From Phoronis australis (lineage: Eukaryota; Phoronida; Phoronidae), in contig NMRA01000550.1 in assembly GCA_002633005.1 (NCBI GenBank), forward strand, positions 222,328-286,327: a stretch of DNA of 64,000 bases. Reading direction: 5' to 3'. Within the stretch, counting starts at the first letter, position 1, and each line of letters starts with the position of its first letter. Shown piece after piece: positions 1 through 13,400 of this stretch. Both the position numbers and the translations under genes were made by a program. Below the pieces are notes generated by a model. The model did not search any database and was not told the origin of the DNA. It saw only the letters and a program-made list of their open reading frames with translations.

Positions 1-66
1 CATTCTATACATGAGGACAGTCCCAGTGATACTCTTTATTATTAGTTTAGTACAGTGTTCTTATCA

Positions 67-105
67 GTATTGTATTGTATTGTATTGTATTGTATTGTAT
101 TGTAT
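67..105. repeat. TATTG pentanucleotide microsatellite
   Basis: About eight consecutive TATTG units in intron 29 of the laminin gene. Confidence 0.9.
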
Positions 106-609
106 TATTCAATGCCTGACTTTCACAAAGGTCAATATGATGATTTTCAGACCTCAACAATGTGATAATGACCTCAGTAAGCAATAGAAGGAGCTGTGCA
201 CAACAAGGGATGCTCATGCACAAAATTTGAAAATTGGGTGTGGGTTATCTTTTGGTAATCATCACACACAATCCGCCATGATGAATGACATCACTCCTGA
301 CTTAGACTAATCACCCACGCATTCATTGAGTCTTCACCAAAATAATTCGCACTTGAAGTCGCAGATTTGTAAAATATATGAACATGTCAATTAAAAAAAG
401 TTGAGATAGGTTATTTTTGTAGTTGTTTTGGTTAGATGAACAACAAACATCTGCGGGAGAATATCCAAACGAGTTTGACCCACTTGACCAGTGAGGTCAC
501 ACTGAGCTTGTCACTATAAGAATAAGAGCACCACAGAGCGTTGAAAGGTGTCCACAACTGCAACGCAAACAGTGTGCTCCTAGTGGTGTATCTTTTAGTA
601 TAATGAAAA

Positions 610-911
610 TGGCAATTAGATATGTTAAATCCATCTCAAATCAAAGGTGTTGTTATCTTCATAATAGAAACTTGTTTGCCAAATTTCATGAAAAAGCGTC
701 AAGGGCATCTGAAGATAACTAAGCAAAGGTAAAATATAAAATTACCACTAGGGGGCAGTGGTAGTCAGAGCCTCAAATCCATCTAAAAAAACAGGAAGGC
801 GTCATCGTCTCCTTAACAGCAAACTAATCTTAAATTTCATGAAAATCCAACAAGGAACTCCAAACATACAGAGGCAAACGTAAAAAAATGCAATTGCCAC
901 TAGGGGGCAGA
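610..911. repeat. About 152-bp direct repeat, two copies, each ending in CCACTAGGGGGCAG
   Basis: Both copies share AAATCCATCT near the start, AAATTTCATGAAAA in the middle and CCACTAGGGGGCAG at the end (745-758 and 897-910). The identical ends are 152 bp apart while the middles are diverged. The shared end resembles the vertebrate CTCF core. Confidence 0.7.
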
Positions 912-1226
912 GCGGCTGTCGGATCGATCCGAAACTCACCGTCGTCTGTCGCCAGCTTCATAAGAACACATCGGTCACATCTCATTATGATACTGCAAAG
1001 GGTTTAGGAGATACAGCCACGGACGCCTGGAAACCTTCGGCAATGTTTTCAACCTACTCCATATTTGCATCATCGCTGTATGTTGTTCCTAACTAATTTG
1101 GCCAAGTAATCACAGAGATGAGGAATTAGCGTGCATGTTCCACTTTACGTGGTCTAAATCAAAAGTTGTTTTTATGACACAAGACAGGTCTATAACCGCT
1201 AAGTAAAACAACCAATCACAACTAAC

Positions 1227-1403
1227 CTGTTCAGCAGCGTTCGCTGCACTCTCGGCATCAGTGGCCGCCGTTGTGGCACTGCGCACTCGAACATCATTCT
1301 CAGTGTAAGTCTGCCTCAGATCCTTAATATCCTTCTTTAGCTTCTTGGCCCGTTCAAGGTTGTCCTCAGCTTTGTCTAAACCAGCCTCTGTCTCCGACTC
1401 AAT
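1227..1403 (-). CDS. LAMB1: Laminin beta coding exon 29: coiled coil, last exon inside the window
   Basis: 177 nt, residues 1599-1657. Encodes [40 protein letters not shown] and [14 protein letters not shown]. Matches the vertebrate IESETAASEETL start. Donor GTTAGT, phase 0 out. Vertebrate chains have about 130 more residues, including the C-terminal interchain cysteine; they must lie left of position 1, since nothing coiled-coil-like appears in 1-1226. Confidence 0.93.
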
Positions 1404-4400
1404 CTAAGCAATAATAATACTGATGAATCGGCCAAAATCAAAATTTTATCATATATTATGCGCAAGACTCAATATATTGCATAAATCGTAACCAGACAAA
1501 ATAATTATTTATTACTTGTAAAAATAAAGTATTTTGCAACAAAATGAGAGTGTACAGTCATGTTGATAATGAAAAAAAGTAATCAAAATATTTTCCTCAC
1601 CCACCTACCCACCTTAAGTATGAGGACTGGGTGAGGGAAACAAAAAACATGATGGTCAGAAAACAAACTGTTTGAAAGTGGAGCTACCATACACACTTGT
1701 ACAGTTATTCATCTCCACCTGAGTGAGTTTCTTCTATGCATGTTACAAGCTGAGGTGGGACTTGGCAGAAACCTTAAGTTGGACAGTGCCCAGTTACCTG
1801 CCCCCCCCACCCCAACCTGAGTGAGACAGTGTCTTCTTAGCATGTTACAAGCTGAGGTGGGACTTGGCAGAAACCTTAAGTTGGACAGTGCACCGTTACC
1901 TGCCCCCCCCCCCCAACCTGAGTGAGTGTCTTCTACAAATGTTACAAGCAGAGGTGGGACTTGGCATAAACCAACAGAGGCCAGTTACCCCCTTACCTGA
2001 GTGAGTGCCTTATTAGCCTTGTCTACTTCCTCTAAAGCTTTTGAGGTCGCGTCTTCTGCATTATCTTGGATGGTCTTGGCATCCTTTAGTTTGTTGGTGA
2101 CGGCTTCCACAGTGTCCAGGATACGCTCAGCTTCAGTTCTGGGGACAGACCACATGTGTCTCTCATTAGCAAGGAGTTTATTTGAGATTCTTATTGATAA
2201 TGATTTGGCAACAAAAATGTGGGAAAGGCAAACCCAACTAAAACTGAAGCTCTCAAAGAAGAACAGTCTGAAGTGAGCACGCCGTGGCAGCATGCATTCC
2301 TAATACCATTACCAAAAAATAAAAACTGATTCTAACTAATGACACTGGATAGTTTCACCACTACATCCAATCCCCATACTATATATTTTAATAATTTGAC
2401 ATGAGGCACACACCCTTACTTATTTTGACACCCTGTCCTGCACTTCGAAACCATGACCTTCACATGACTTCAACTGATCATTGAGTATTTTGGCCACACC
2501 CACTGGTACTAACCACAAGCCGACAAACTCAGGTATCAGACTACTACCTACCGTACTATAGCACAGCGCATAATTTATGCATTTTTGCCCTACTCATTGA
2601 CCAAAATCGTAACGCTATACAACCAGATCTTCATACGACTGCAGACCACAGGCCATCATTTTTGCCCCTTCTCTACACTCCTACCAAATCAAGCCACACC
2701 CCCTGCATGCCCTTGCCTTCATTGCAATAGAATAAACATTTAATCACACCATTTTGAACAGTTGTGGCCACTCCCACTAATCAAAGCCACGCCCCCAACT
2801 CACCTAGCAATGTCGGCATCATCTTTCAGAGTCTGGGCCTTCTCTAGGTCTGATTTAGTCTCATTCAAGATCTTTTCAATGTCAGTCAGTCCTTTAATAG
2901 TATCCTTAATCTGATTGGCCAGATCCGTGATCTGCTCCGGAGTCAGGGAGATGCTCATGGCTAACACCTCATCTACCACCTTAAAGTAAGATAGAGTCCA
3001 CATACAGCTAGCCATCCACTCTTGAATTACAACAACACTTTAACAAGTCATCAAGAATGTATATTCAGTAGCAAAATGATTTAATAATACAATAAAAGCT
3101 CTTAAAACTCGCCATTTTGCTCTTTACTAACTAGTCCTATCTTGTCCAGCACACTTTGAGATTAAGTCAGTGTTTGAAAGTTGTATGTCAGATGTGTATT
3201 ATAATTGGTACTGATCGCTGCCATGATTTCCTCACTGGACCAAGTCTCTACATTGTGGTAGTGTCTCAACACTGTGACAAAGTCTCTACACAGTGACAGA
3301 GTCTCTACATCAAGACTGACCCCCTTACCAGCTTGATCTGGTCTCCTGTGGCTCCCTTGGTACCCATGAATTTGGCGATACGATCAAGAAGATCCCGGAT
3401 ATCATCGCGAATGCCCTCAGATTGGTTTTTGGCAGCCAAGGTGTCATTGTAAACCTTCTGTGCCGCATCCTTAGACATGTTAGCACGTAAACTAGCACCT
3501 TGAACCTGGGGAAAATGGTCAATAACAGAATGTTAACAGAATGTTGGATTTAACACAAGTCATGCACATACTCTTCTTCAAACAGCAGAGGACATTTCAG
3601 AAGACATTGCAGACGACATTGCAGACAGCACTACAGACAATATTGCAGACATTCTTGAAGAGCTGCAGTGTCTGCCTGCGCTCTACAATGACAACAATAC
3701 ACTTCAATACTAAGCTAAATACCACAGAATAGCCCTTAGTTGACAAGTACTTCCCTCATCTTAACTAGTTGTATACAGTCTATACGCCAGCCAACTTCAA
3801 CAAACTGAAGTCTAGACCAAGCGTGAACAACCACTTAACACAACCATCAGACGCGGGAGGTTCAAAGCAGCTGGGCCACAAACTACACAACCACAACATA
3901 AGGGAGCTAGGAAAGGAAGTAAAAACATGAAGGTCAAGGTCAAATGGTCTCTACCTACTGCCTCAACAGAAAATATGCAAAATAATCTAATTCTGGCAAA
4001 CCACTCGCAAAATTTCCCTTGCCATGTTAGCAGAAACGACTATGTCAGAATATGGTCTGACAGTATTTTTAGTTGTATTGTTTTGTTTAGTTATACTGTT
4101 TGATTGGCATGACCCCTGAGTTAAGAACAGTGATGATGTAATTTGTTTACTACAAAATAGTGTGGAAGTTTCTAGAAGACTGAGGTCAGAACAATGATGA
4201 TGTAATTTGTTTACTATAGTATAGTGTGGAACTTTCTAGAAGACTCTAGCATGACAGTGATTAATGCAGTCTGGAATATTCTAGAGACTAGTACATGTTT
4301 GTAGAATGATTGTTTAGGTTCCAGAAAGTTCTGGTATGTGCTTGAATTGATGAAAAGTTCTAGAACAATGCATTAGGCTATAAATACACAAGCACGGGTT

Positions 4401-7400
4401 TGTGTTAGTCAGTTGAGTCCAAGAAGATCTCAAGTCGAGAGATCAAGTAAGTTCAAGCAAGTTAATCAGGAGAACTACAGTTGAGTTGCAGTGAAGAGAA
4501 TCAGCAGTTACAGCGATAGTCAATAGAGAGCCAGCTATAGAGACAGCAGGTTATTGAATCAAGGAGTGTAACAGTTGCTGAAAGTATCTCAGAAGTTCAA
4601 CACAAGTCAAGGCTTCGCAGCACTGGCTGGAGCATAAACAGACATTACGTCGGACGTTTTGTTTGAGTAGGCTTGTGAACGTACGGTCGGGATTAATAAA
4701 GGATTAACTCGAACCAGTCTTCAGTCAATCTTCGCATCGAAAGCTATTAGCACCGGTCTGTAACAACCTGCGCCTACACACACACGGGGGAAAACGTGAC
4801 AGACTACCATCACCAGGCTACCTGCTAATGATTAGCCCAATTTTATAAAGGTTGGCTAAAAATTCTTTAACAATAAAATAATTTCAGGCAGTCCGGTACA
4901 CATTGTACCAGATGTGCACAGGTCACCCATTGCACTGATCACCTGGAACCATTTTTATGCTTTATCAAATGGCTAAAACCAAGTTGAGAAGCTAGAGACG
5001 TGACTCAAGGGTCAGGCAGTGAGCCCTAGAGGGACACCTACGGCCTTAAGGGTCGGGCAGTGAGCCCTAGAGGGACACCTACGGCCTTAAGCAAAGGAAG
5101 CGGACACTTATCTCACTAGGCCACACTAACTCGTCCAAAATTCTTAACAGGTGGTATCGCGTTTAAATTCAGTTGCTGATAGTTTGAATGATCTGTCTGG
5201 GTTATGGGAATATTTGGTTTCAAGTTGATACACATTTCAGTACCATCAAATAACCCAGGTTGCAAGCTGACTTTCAGAAAGCGAGTAAAGATGTCATTCT
5301 AACTGCAGTAAAAAGTCTCCGGTTTAGGGCAGCTTATAGAATTTGAGACACGAAAACTCCAGCAAAAATGAATTTTCTTCATTCTGAAATTTGGGACATA
5401 TGCGATTTTGGCATACACCTTGTTTCCCAAATTTCAGACATTGCGTTTTCAAACTACAGAGTAGGTAATTTTGCAGTCTTTCAGGAGATTCTTGAATTTG
5501 GGGTGGCCCGTATTGCCTTTTTCTAGAATTTGGGACAAGCCCCGATCTTGAGCAAACTAATTAACTTTTTAATGTTCCAAATTGGAAAACTTTTACGGTT
5601 GATAGTATTGTTTTTCAAATTTGTGATGTGTGCTGTACCAGCCATTTTATATTGGTTGTTTTCCAACATTTCCGGGGTTGGCAGTTTATTCAGATCCATG
5701 CATGGGGTCTAATAACGTTAGCGGTCTAACTGAAATTTAATGAAAAACAGAGCAGCTCACATTCTGGAGAAGCGTCACTGCCTCCACGTTCCTGCGAGTC
5801 AGTATGTCCAGCGCATCCGTAGCGTACGTATCAGCATTTTGAGCTTTAGTGACCGCACCCTTGACACAACTGGGCTCACCGCCACATTTACCACAGCCGG
5901 CGCCACCACACACGTTATCACAGGGGTCGCCACGACCATCGCACACCTGCACAATATACAGTAGACAATGAATAAATACTTCCTGCAAACATGCTACAAG
6001 TCACCTCCAATCTGTACATTTCAGGAAAACCTTTTCCATATACTCAATAAACATGATTGAATTTTTAAAGTCAAACCTTTCCAATTCACAGAACTGTCTT
6101 TCAATTTCAGGTTAACCCGCAGATGACAGATTACAAAAAGAAAAAATAAAATTTAAGTCACATGATCAATCATTTGATACTCAGATATTATTTGGTTCTA
6201 ACAATTTCTGAACTTATTAATGTAAAAATTCTTCAGTTTAGGACAGTGAAAAATTTATTTTGCTCAAGGTTGGAGCTTCCCAAATTCTAGAAATGGGCAA
6301 TGTTGACCATCCCAAATTCAAGAAAGGAAAGACGGCAAAATTACCCACTCTGTACACTGAAAACACGTTGTCTGAAATTGAGAAATGTGATCAACACTAA
6401 AATCGCCCTCGTCCCAAATTCCAGATTAGAAAAAATTCAGTTGTTGTCTCAAATGGTTTAAACTGCCCCACATTAGGTAAATTTCACTAATTACTGTAAA
6501 ATTATTTTCTGGTAAAAATATATAAAAAGCACTGCTTTCACCAATAATATTCACAGAACAGGAGCTTAAAAGAACTTACAGCTTCGTTTAAGTCGATAAT
6601 CCTGCCATCAATTGCTGACACCTGATCCTGAATGTCTGTAAGGTCGATGTCATTATCTCTCGTTTTGTCATTAAACTCCGTCAGTTTGGACGTAATTAGA
6701 TCATCCACCTGTTGAGTAGGAAGTACACAGTGCTATCATCAGCTGGCCTTGACAGGTTGCCACGGAGACCTGTGTCTTATTGGTTTATATAGACAACAAA
6801 ATATTATTATTGGCTGATGCGCTAGTCTAGGCAGGTCACCATAATCGATATTTGTGTCTTGCTTTGGTTTATATAAAAAACACTATATTGTTATTGGCTG
6901 ATGTGCTGGTCGAGGCAGGTTGCTATAGAAACACGTGTCTTTTTATTCGATTAAAAAAACAACACATTGATAGTGGATGATGTGCTGTTCTAAGCAGGTC
7001 ACTATAGAGAATCCTTTCTTCATATTGTAAAACTATTGACCGAAATTCCATAGACACTTGTTTTGTTATTGGTTCAAACTGAGAAACATCGAGTAACTAT
7101 TGGTCAACGCTAACCCAATTACGTCAGTGTACAGTAGACTACCAGCATCACCAGTTCATCATTGAACAATACCTGCTTTCTGGTGTCAGCTGACGCCTCC
7201 ACAAATGCCTGGGACCCATCCACCTGCAGTTGAGCCTGTGTTGACCTGTTATGGCTTTTAATGATCTCGTTATAAGCACCTGTAATTAAGTAATAAATGA
7301 TCTCGTTATAAGCACCTGTAATTAAGGAATTAATTATCTCGTTATAAGCACCTGTAATTAAGGAATTAATGATCTCGTTATAAGCACCTGTAATTAAGTA

Positions 7401-10400
7401 ATTAATTAACTCGTTATAAGCACCTGTAATTAAGGAATTAATGATCTCGTTATAAGCACCTGTAATTAAGTAATTAATTATCTCGTTATAAGCACCTGTA
7501 ATTAAGGAATTAATTATCTCGTTATAAGCACCTGTAATTAAGTAGTAATTAGTGGCAACAGGAAGATAAACAGAGCAAGTTGGAGTAGAAAGTGACAAAA
7601 ATACAGAAAAGTTGATTTTGAAGAAAATTGTACAGATGATTGAACAGCGCTGGACCTGCAGGTCGCCAATGTGACCTCAGGTTTTGTTTGGTGACCTGGG
7701 AAAAATTCTAAGTCGCCACCAGGTGGCCACTGCAAGTATCAAAGTCAGACAATAATTCCCTCTAAATTCGTTTCAAGGTTTGTGTTGACTTCCAAACTTA
7801 AATTAGTAACAGTTTCGCTGGATTTATTACCTTTGATCAACAATTGTTGTTTATTTTGTGAAATCAGCGCATTTGCCACCACGTTTAAATTACCAACAGG
7901 AAGCACACAAAAATCGTGTAAGTTCGGCGAAATTCGTGCCACCATTGCATGCGGTCGTCTGCTTTCTATGCCCATTCGTCAGTCATCAACGGGAGGACTA
8001 ACTGAGTTACAGAATGGACGTACATAAATAATGGTGGCATCCGAAGCGGAACATGAAAATGTGCCGTGACAGCAGTTTTTCTTGGGTCGCATAGGAGAAT
8101 AGGAAACCTCATTGTCGGCGCCGGAGATTTTCAGTTTTGGCGACCTCAGATTTCATTTGGCGACCTGAAATTTTTGCCAGGTCACCAAATGCCACTTGGC
8201 GTTTAGCTAAGCGTCAAGTGCTGTTTAACCAAATCCCAGCAATTTCAGACTTTCTTGTTTTAATACTCAGCAAAAGAATTTTAATTTCAGGTAATTATCT
8301 TACCTACATTCTATGAATCAATATAGACAGTTAATTTCATCAATACACGCTGATGTAAGTGGAGCTAGGCACGTTCAGCCATCTGATATGATTGGCAGGA
8401 AACAGACAGTCCCCCCGAGTAGGAGGCAGAGATCAAAACCCTATAGATAAATGACTTCACCAAAACACCAACCAAGACTATCCAGCCACTTCATGTGATT
8501 GATAGGAAATAAACTTAAGACACTTCCTGAGTTGTAGGCAGAGCTAAAACTCCCAGTTCTGAATAACTTAACAATTCATGAAGAGTGCTCTGCCACATCA
8601 GAAAACAAATACTACTCAGAAAGTAGGCAAAAAGCTAAACACAAATCTGGGCACAGGGTCTAACTAATCTCTAAACCATAATCTCAACTCCAAAATTATC
8701 CAACGCATGGCATGCATTCAATTGAACCATGCCACTCAATTGGTTACCTTTGAGTCTGAGGCTAGACTGAGTTCAGAGACTAGGAGCCGGAATCTAATCT
8801 TTCAATTCAAGATAGAACTTGACATTATTTTTGACATTTTCCTGAACGCTTTTGTGAAACTCAAGGTAATTTTTTATCATATTGTGCTTAAATGCATTAT
8901 AGTCTATGCAAATGAGCTTCTAATCCAAGTATGCACTTGATGACCACTAAATTCAAGCTAAAAGCTTGAGTAAAAACCCAAGATTACAAGCGAAAACTCC
9001 AAAGTTCAAGTTTAGACTCAAAATTTTATCCTTTATGATGGGGTCATTAAATGCAAACTAGGATTGAACAGGTACCCTCGTATGCCATCATACACTTAAG
9101 TACAGAATAATAGATAAACATCTTGCCTTGGGTCATAAGTAGAATAGAAAATGTTAAAAATGATTTTAAATTCGATCACCAATAAAAAGATTAGACCCCG
9201 GGGCCCAGATCCTGGTGCCTGACTGGTTAGACAACTCACCAAGAATGTCCTGCTCTTGGAGACTTGTGGCGTTGTCGTACAGGGTCTTAGCCAGATCAGA
9301 CACTTTCTGAATACGGTTTTTCAGCACGTTCATTCTGGTCTCGGCATTCAGTACAGGACGACGGGTATCTGTGATGTTCTGTTGGACAGTGTCCAGCATG
9401 GATGATGTCTCAGTCAAATTTTGTCTGCAAACAGATCATAAATTACACTTTCAAGAACACTGTGTGACTTACATAAAGAGATCAGTGGAGAAAAAGAAGA
9501 CCAGAACTGATTCTCTAATACATAAATTTGGGATATGACTATTAAACTCAAGATCATTACAAAACAATACTGCATCCATCATTAATAAAAACAACAATGG
9601 TTTTAAGTCGACTTGACATGTTTCAGTGTCATTTATTCAAACACCATCATCAGAAGAGAGAATACAGTGGCCACCTAGCTAGGCCCAGCAACAAGTAATG
9701 AAGCACAGATACAGTCAGTTACAGGGAGTGACAATGAACTAGACCAACAATGACAGCCTGTGATGTGCCAGTTGCCTATTCAGATTGGGCTTGCACCAAC
9801 TGATGTGTTTGAATAAATGTCACCGAAACATGTCAAGTCGACTTAAAACCGCTGTTGTTTTTATTAATTTTTGCTGCTACTTGCTAACACGGAAATACTG
9901 CACTGTCCGAGGCCCAGAAACCTACAAGTTACAATTAAAGTGCTACCTGATGGCTTGTAGACTCTTAACTATGGGATCCGTCTGGATTCTGTTGCCAAAA
10001 TTGGCGATGATATCCTTCACCTCGTTGAGTTTTGTTTGCATCTCATCAAATTCTTGGTTGAAGGCACCTGCCACACCCGTCTGTTTGATTTGACTCGCCT
10101 CTACGATGAGAGCACGGGTCTGGGCTGCACGCAGGAGGAAAAAAGGGGGTTAGAAGCAGTGCATAGGGGACCTCGGGGGTGATGATCAAAATGGACTATT
10201 TGAAAATGATTTTTGTTGCTATAGTAAAATCTCATAACGTAATAGTGGAAAAGTGAATTTTCATAAGTGCCAACTTAATGGTTCATCATTCTTATGGTCT
10301 GCACAGTTCCTCTGTAATTTGAAAAACTGTTAAGAAAGGGTAATTTAGGCACTACCTAGTCTGAAACAGGAAAATTTTTGATAGAATTTTAGAGAGTAAA

Positions 10401-13400
10401 CGAGAGAGCATATTGCTAGAAAATATCCATTTCGAAGACAACTCATAGAAATATTGTTGCTAGTAAGATCGATTCTTCTGTTAATAGTAAAATCTTCTGG
10501 TCTCTTCTTTTACAAAGATATTTGTTTTTTCTTTTTCGACAATTTCTAGAACCTTGAGACATAATACAACTGAAGACAAGACAACTTAATACAAGACTGA
10601 TATTTTTGTGCCACAGAACATGACATTTCGTAAATTTATAATTTTATAATAACTTAAAAAGCTTACCTGCAAGATCCATGATTATTTTGTCCCAGTCGTC
10701 AAAACATTCACCACAAGGCACGCAGTTTGGAAGGACACCTGTGGTGCCACGAGCACAACGGTCACACTTGTCACTGGCGACACCTGTCAGACATTCACAT
10801 TGGCCTGTTCTGCGATCACACTGCTGTGTCAAAGAGCCCTCTAAATTACAATCACAAGCTGAAAAAGACAAGTTTAGTATTTATGCAAGTTAAAATTAAA
10901 TGTGACAAAATTCTTTGTAGTGTTTAAAAAGACAAAATAAGTTTCACAGCAGTAACATTTTTCAGCAAATTAAACTTGCATTCAGGGTAGTCAGCTAAAC
11001 ACAAGAGTTATCTATTATGAGGGTATTTTTGGTCAATTTGGCATGTTGTACATACTCTAAAGCTTTTTGAATCGTTTCCAGAAAAGTGAAATTAATAAAA
11101 TGTAAGAATTCTTCAAAACCGTAAACATGACACAGTAAGCAAGTTGGGAACACGTCTCTCTGTTCAATCAAGCCGTGTTACCTCACCTGACTGTTCTGTG
11201 TTTAATGGCTGATACACATGACAATCTGTAGCCCTGCCTCACAATGTAACTATTTGCTTTGTTAGAAACAGGTAATAAACCTAATATAACAGTAATTCAG
11301 TCATGACTTTTCCCCACGACATGTCTAAAACAAAGAATAAGACAAGTGCCGTGTATACTCACGGAAGCATCCAATGTTGGGGTCACCCCAGTAGTTAGCT
11401 TCACAATCACTACATGTCCTCCCACCTCGACCGGGAATACATGAACATTGACCATCAAACTACAAGAGAAAGACCATGCAACAACAAGGAGTGCCACATA
11501 ATCGTATTCACCTCTAATAGTCAAGGTAACATGCTACTCTATTACATCACGGGTCATCACCATCTTCATATCTCAATACAAACCTAAACGGTGATACCCT
11601 AGAGTTATCTCCCCTGGTAAGTTGATGCCCCTACAGTTATCTCCCCTAGAAAATAATGCAGTGCAAAATGAAAGTTGAATATTTTTCACTTTTGTCTAGT
11701 GATTTTTGTAGAGTTCAATGCTCAAAACGGGGGATAAACAGATAATTACAAGTCCTGAGCAGGAGTTGGAGAAATTACGAAACGTAACAGTCTCGTCACG
11801 TAACATTTTATAGCTACCTTGAGTTAGCTTCAGTTCAATCCATACTGTGGTAAATTGGGGGTCAAGAACTCGTCAAACAAACATCAACATGATCACTACA
11901 TTAGCGCAAAATCCAGACTCCACGTTGTCCCCTTGCATGGAAAGGTATTTTAGGTATAACAGTTTAAATATTTCAATATACACTTAAAACACGTTCAGTG
12001 ATAAATTATTATTTTGTATACACCACCTCATTACACTGCGTACTCCTCGAGCCTTGTGGGTCACAGTCGCACAATTCACACCCCTCTCCACTGGCGATCT
12101 TCCAGTGATTAGGGGCACACCGGTCACAACTGACCCCTTCAACGTTGGGCAGGCAAGGACACTGGCCAGTCACTCGGTCACAGACACCTCTGTCATAACC
12201 TTGGGTACCCAGCGTGTTACACACACATTCTGAAATGAATAATAGCATACGAAAGTGCTCGTTCTGGATTCTGCAGACTTAAATATTTTCTTTAACAAAA
12301 AGATGGTTATGTTGACAAGTTAAAAAGAATCTAGAACATCATGAAATGGCCATTATGAAATGTAGCTTAATGCTGTTTGGTGGAAATTGTTTCACAAAGA
12401 AAAATATTGATATCTTAAGCTAAAACACGCAAAACTGTTGTCTTTTTTAACACATTTCAGTGGCCAAAATTGAAGAAAGCATTCCAAATTAAGCAATCTT
12501 CTCATGTTAACTTAAAAAACTGATACATTTGAGAAACCTAGCTGAGCCTTCAAAAATATTCTTCAGACAAACTTACGTTGACAGTTCTGTGTGAGCGCAT
12601 CACCATAGTAACCTGGCTTACAGTGTTGGCAGGCGTACCCCTCTGTGTTGTAAAGACACTTGAGACATTCCCCTGTCTGTGAGTCACAGCTACCTGGCTC
12701 ATCTTGGTCAATGTTACCATTACATTGGCACATCTCACAAGTTCCCCCGGGAACCAGAGGGTTGCCATAGAAATTATCAGCACAACGGTCACACTGGGGT
12801 CCTGTAGGCAACAACAGAAAATGTCCTTGGCAATCTTGAGAGTGCATTGTTTGAAATGGTTTATTTTTGATTAAAAATACTCACCAAACTTGGATTGTTG
12901 TCAAAAACATATTTTCTTTGTTTTCAACACTTCAGAGTATCCCCACTCAAAAATTATTCAATAAAATGAATAAATTTCTATCAAAGCTTGTGTTAATAAA
13001 AATGAATTTCTGGATCATTCATTCAAAAGTGGTGGATATTTATTGAGACACCACCAAAAATTAATGCAATCAAAAAAGCATTTTATAAACTTTTATTACA
13101 TTATATTCTTTTAGTCCTTTAAAAATTAATAGTCACACTGAAAGTGAATAATTTGAGAATAACTTTTTGATGAAATACACTTAATACCTTAAAACTCATT
13201 TCATGCAGTTTTTAACCAAAGCAAAAAGAATTATGACCAAGACCCAGTTGTATCCTGCAGCCACTCACCTGCATACCCTGGTCTACAATGACATTTCAAG
13301 TCCTGTGTGAACTGATCTAACTCGCAACTGTCGGCATTCTGCAAGCCGTTAGGGCATTGGCAAGGACGACACGGGATGGTGCGACCAAGGCGAGGGTCAC

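Larger units (their letters stand above)
1..1226 (-). other. Intron 29 (partial)
   Basis: No coding potential matching the missing laminin C-terminus. It contains a TATTG pentamer run, a 150-bp imperfect direct repeat with CTCF-like motifs, and otherwise plain AT-rich sequence. Confidence 0.8.
3506..5760 (-). other. Intron 25
   Basis: Holds the solo LTR, a 41-bp duplication, a run of CAGAC/ACATT words at 3590-3660, and the left arm of a long inverted repeat at about 5311-5560. No exon seen. Confidence 0.75.

Noticed and set aside
4043-4801. Considered as a laminin-related enhancer or an ordinary intron segment
   Set aside because: Exact target-site duplication and paired TGTCA/TGACA ends identify it as an LTR insertion.
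7119-7598. Taking the whole 159-residue frame, including its upstream Met, as an independent gene
   Set aside because: It is laminin exon 23 plus its junction repeat and flanking intron; the upstream Met lies in the intron.
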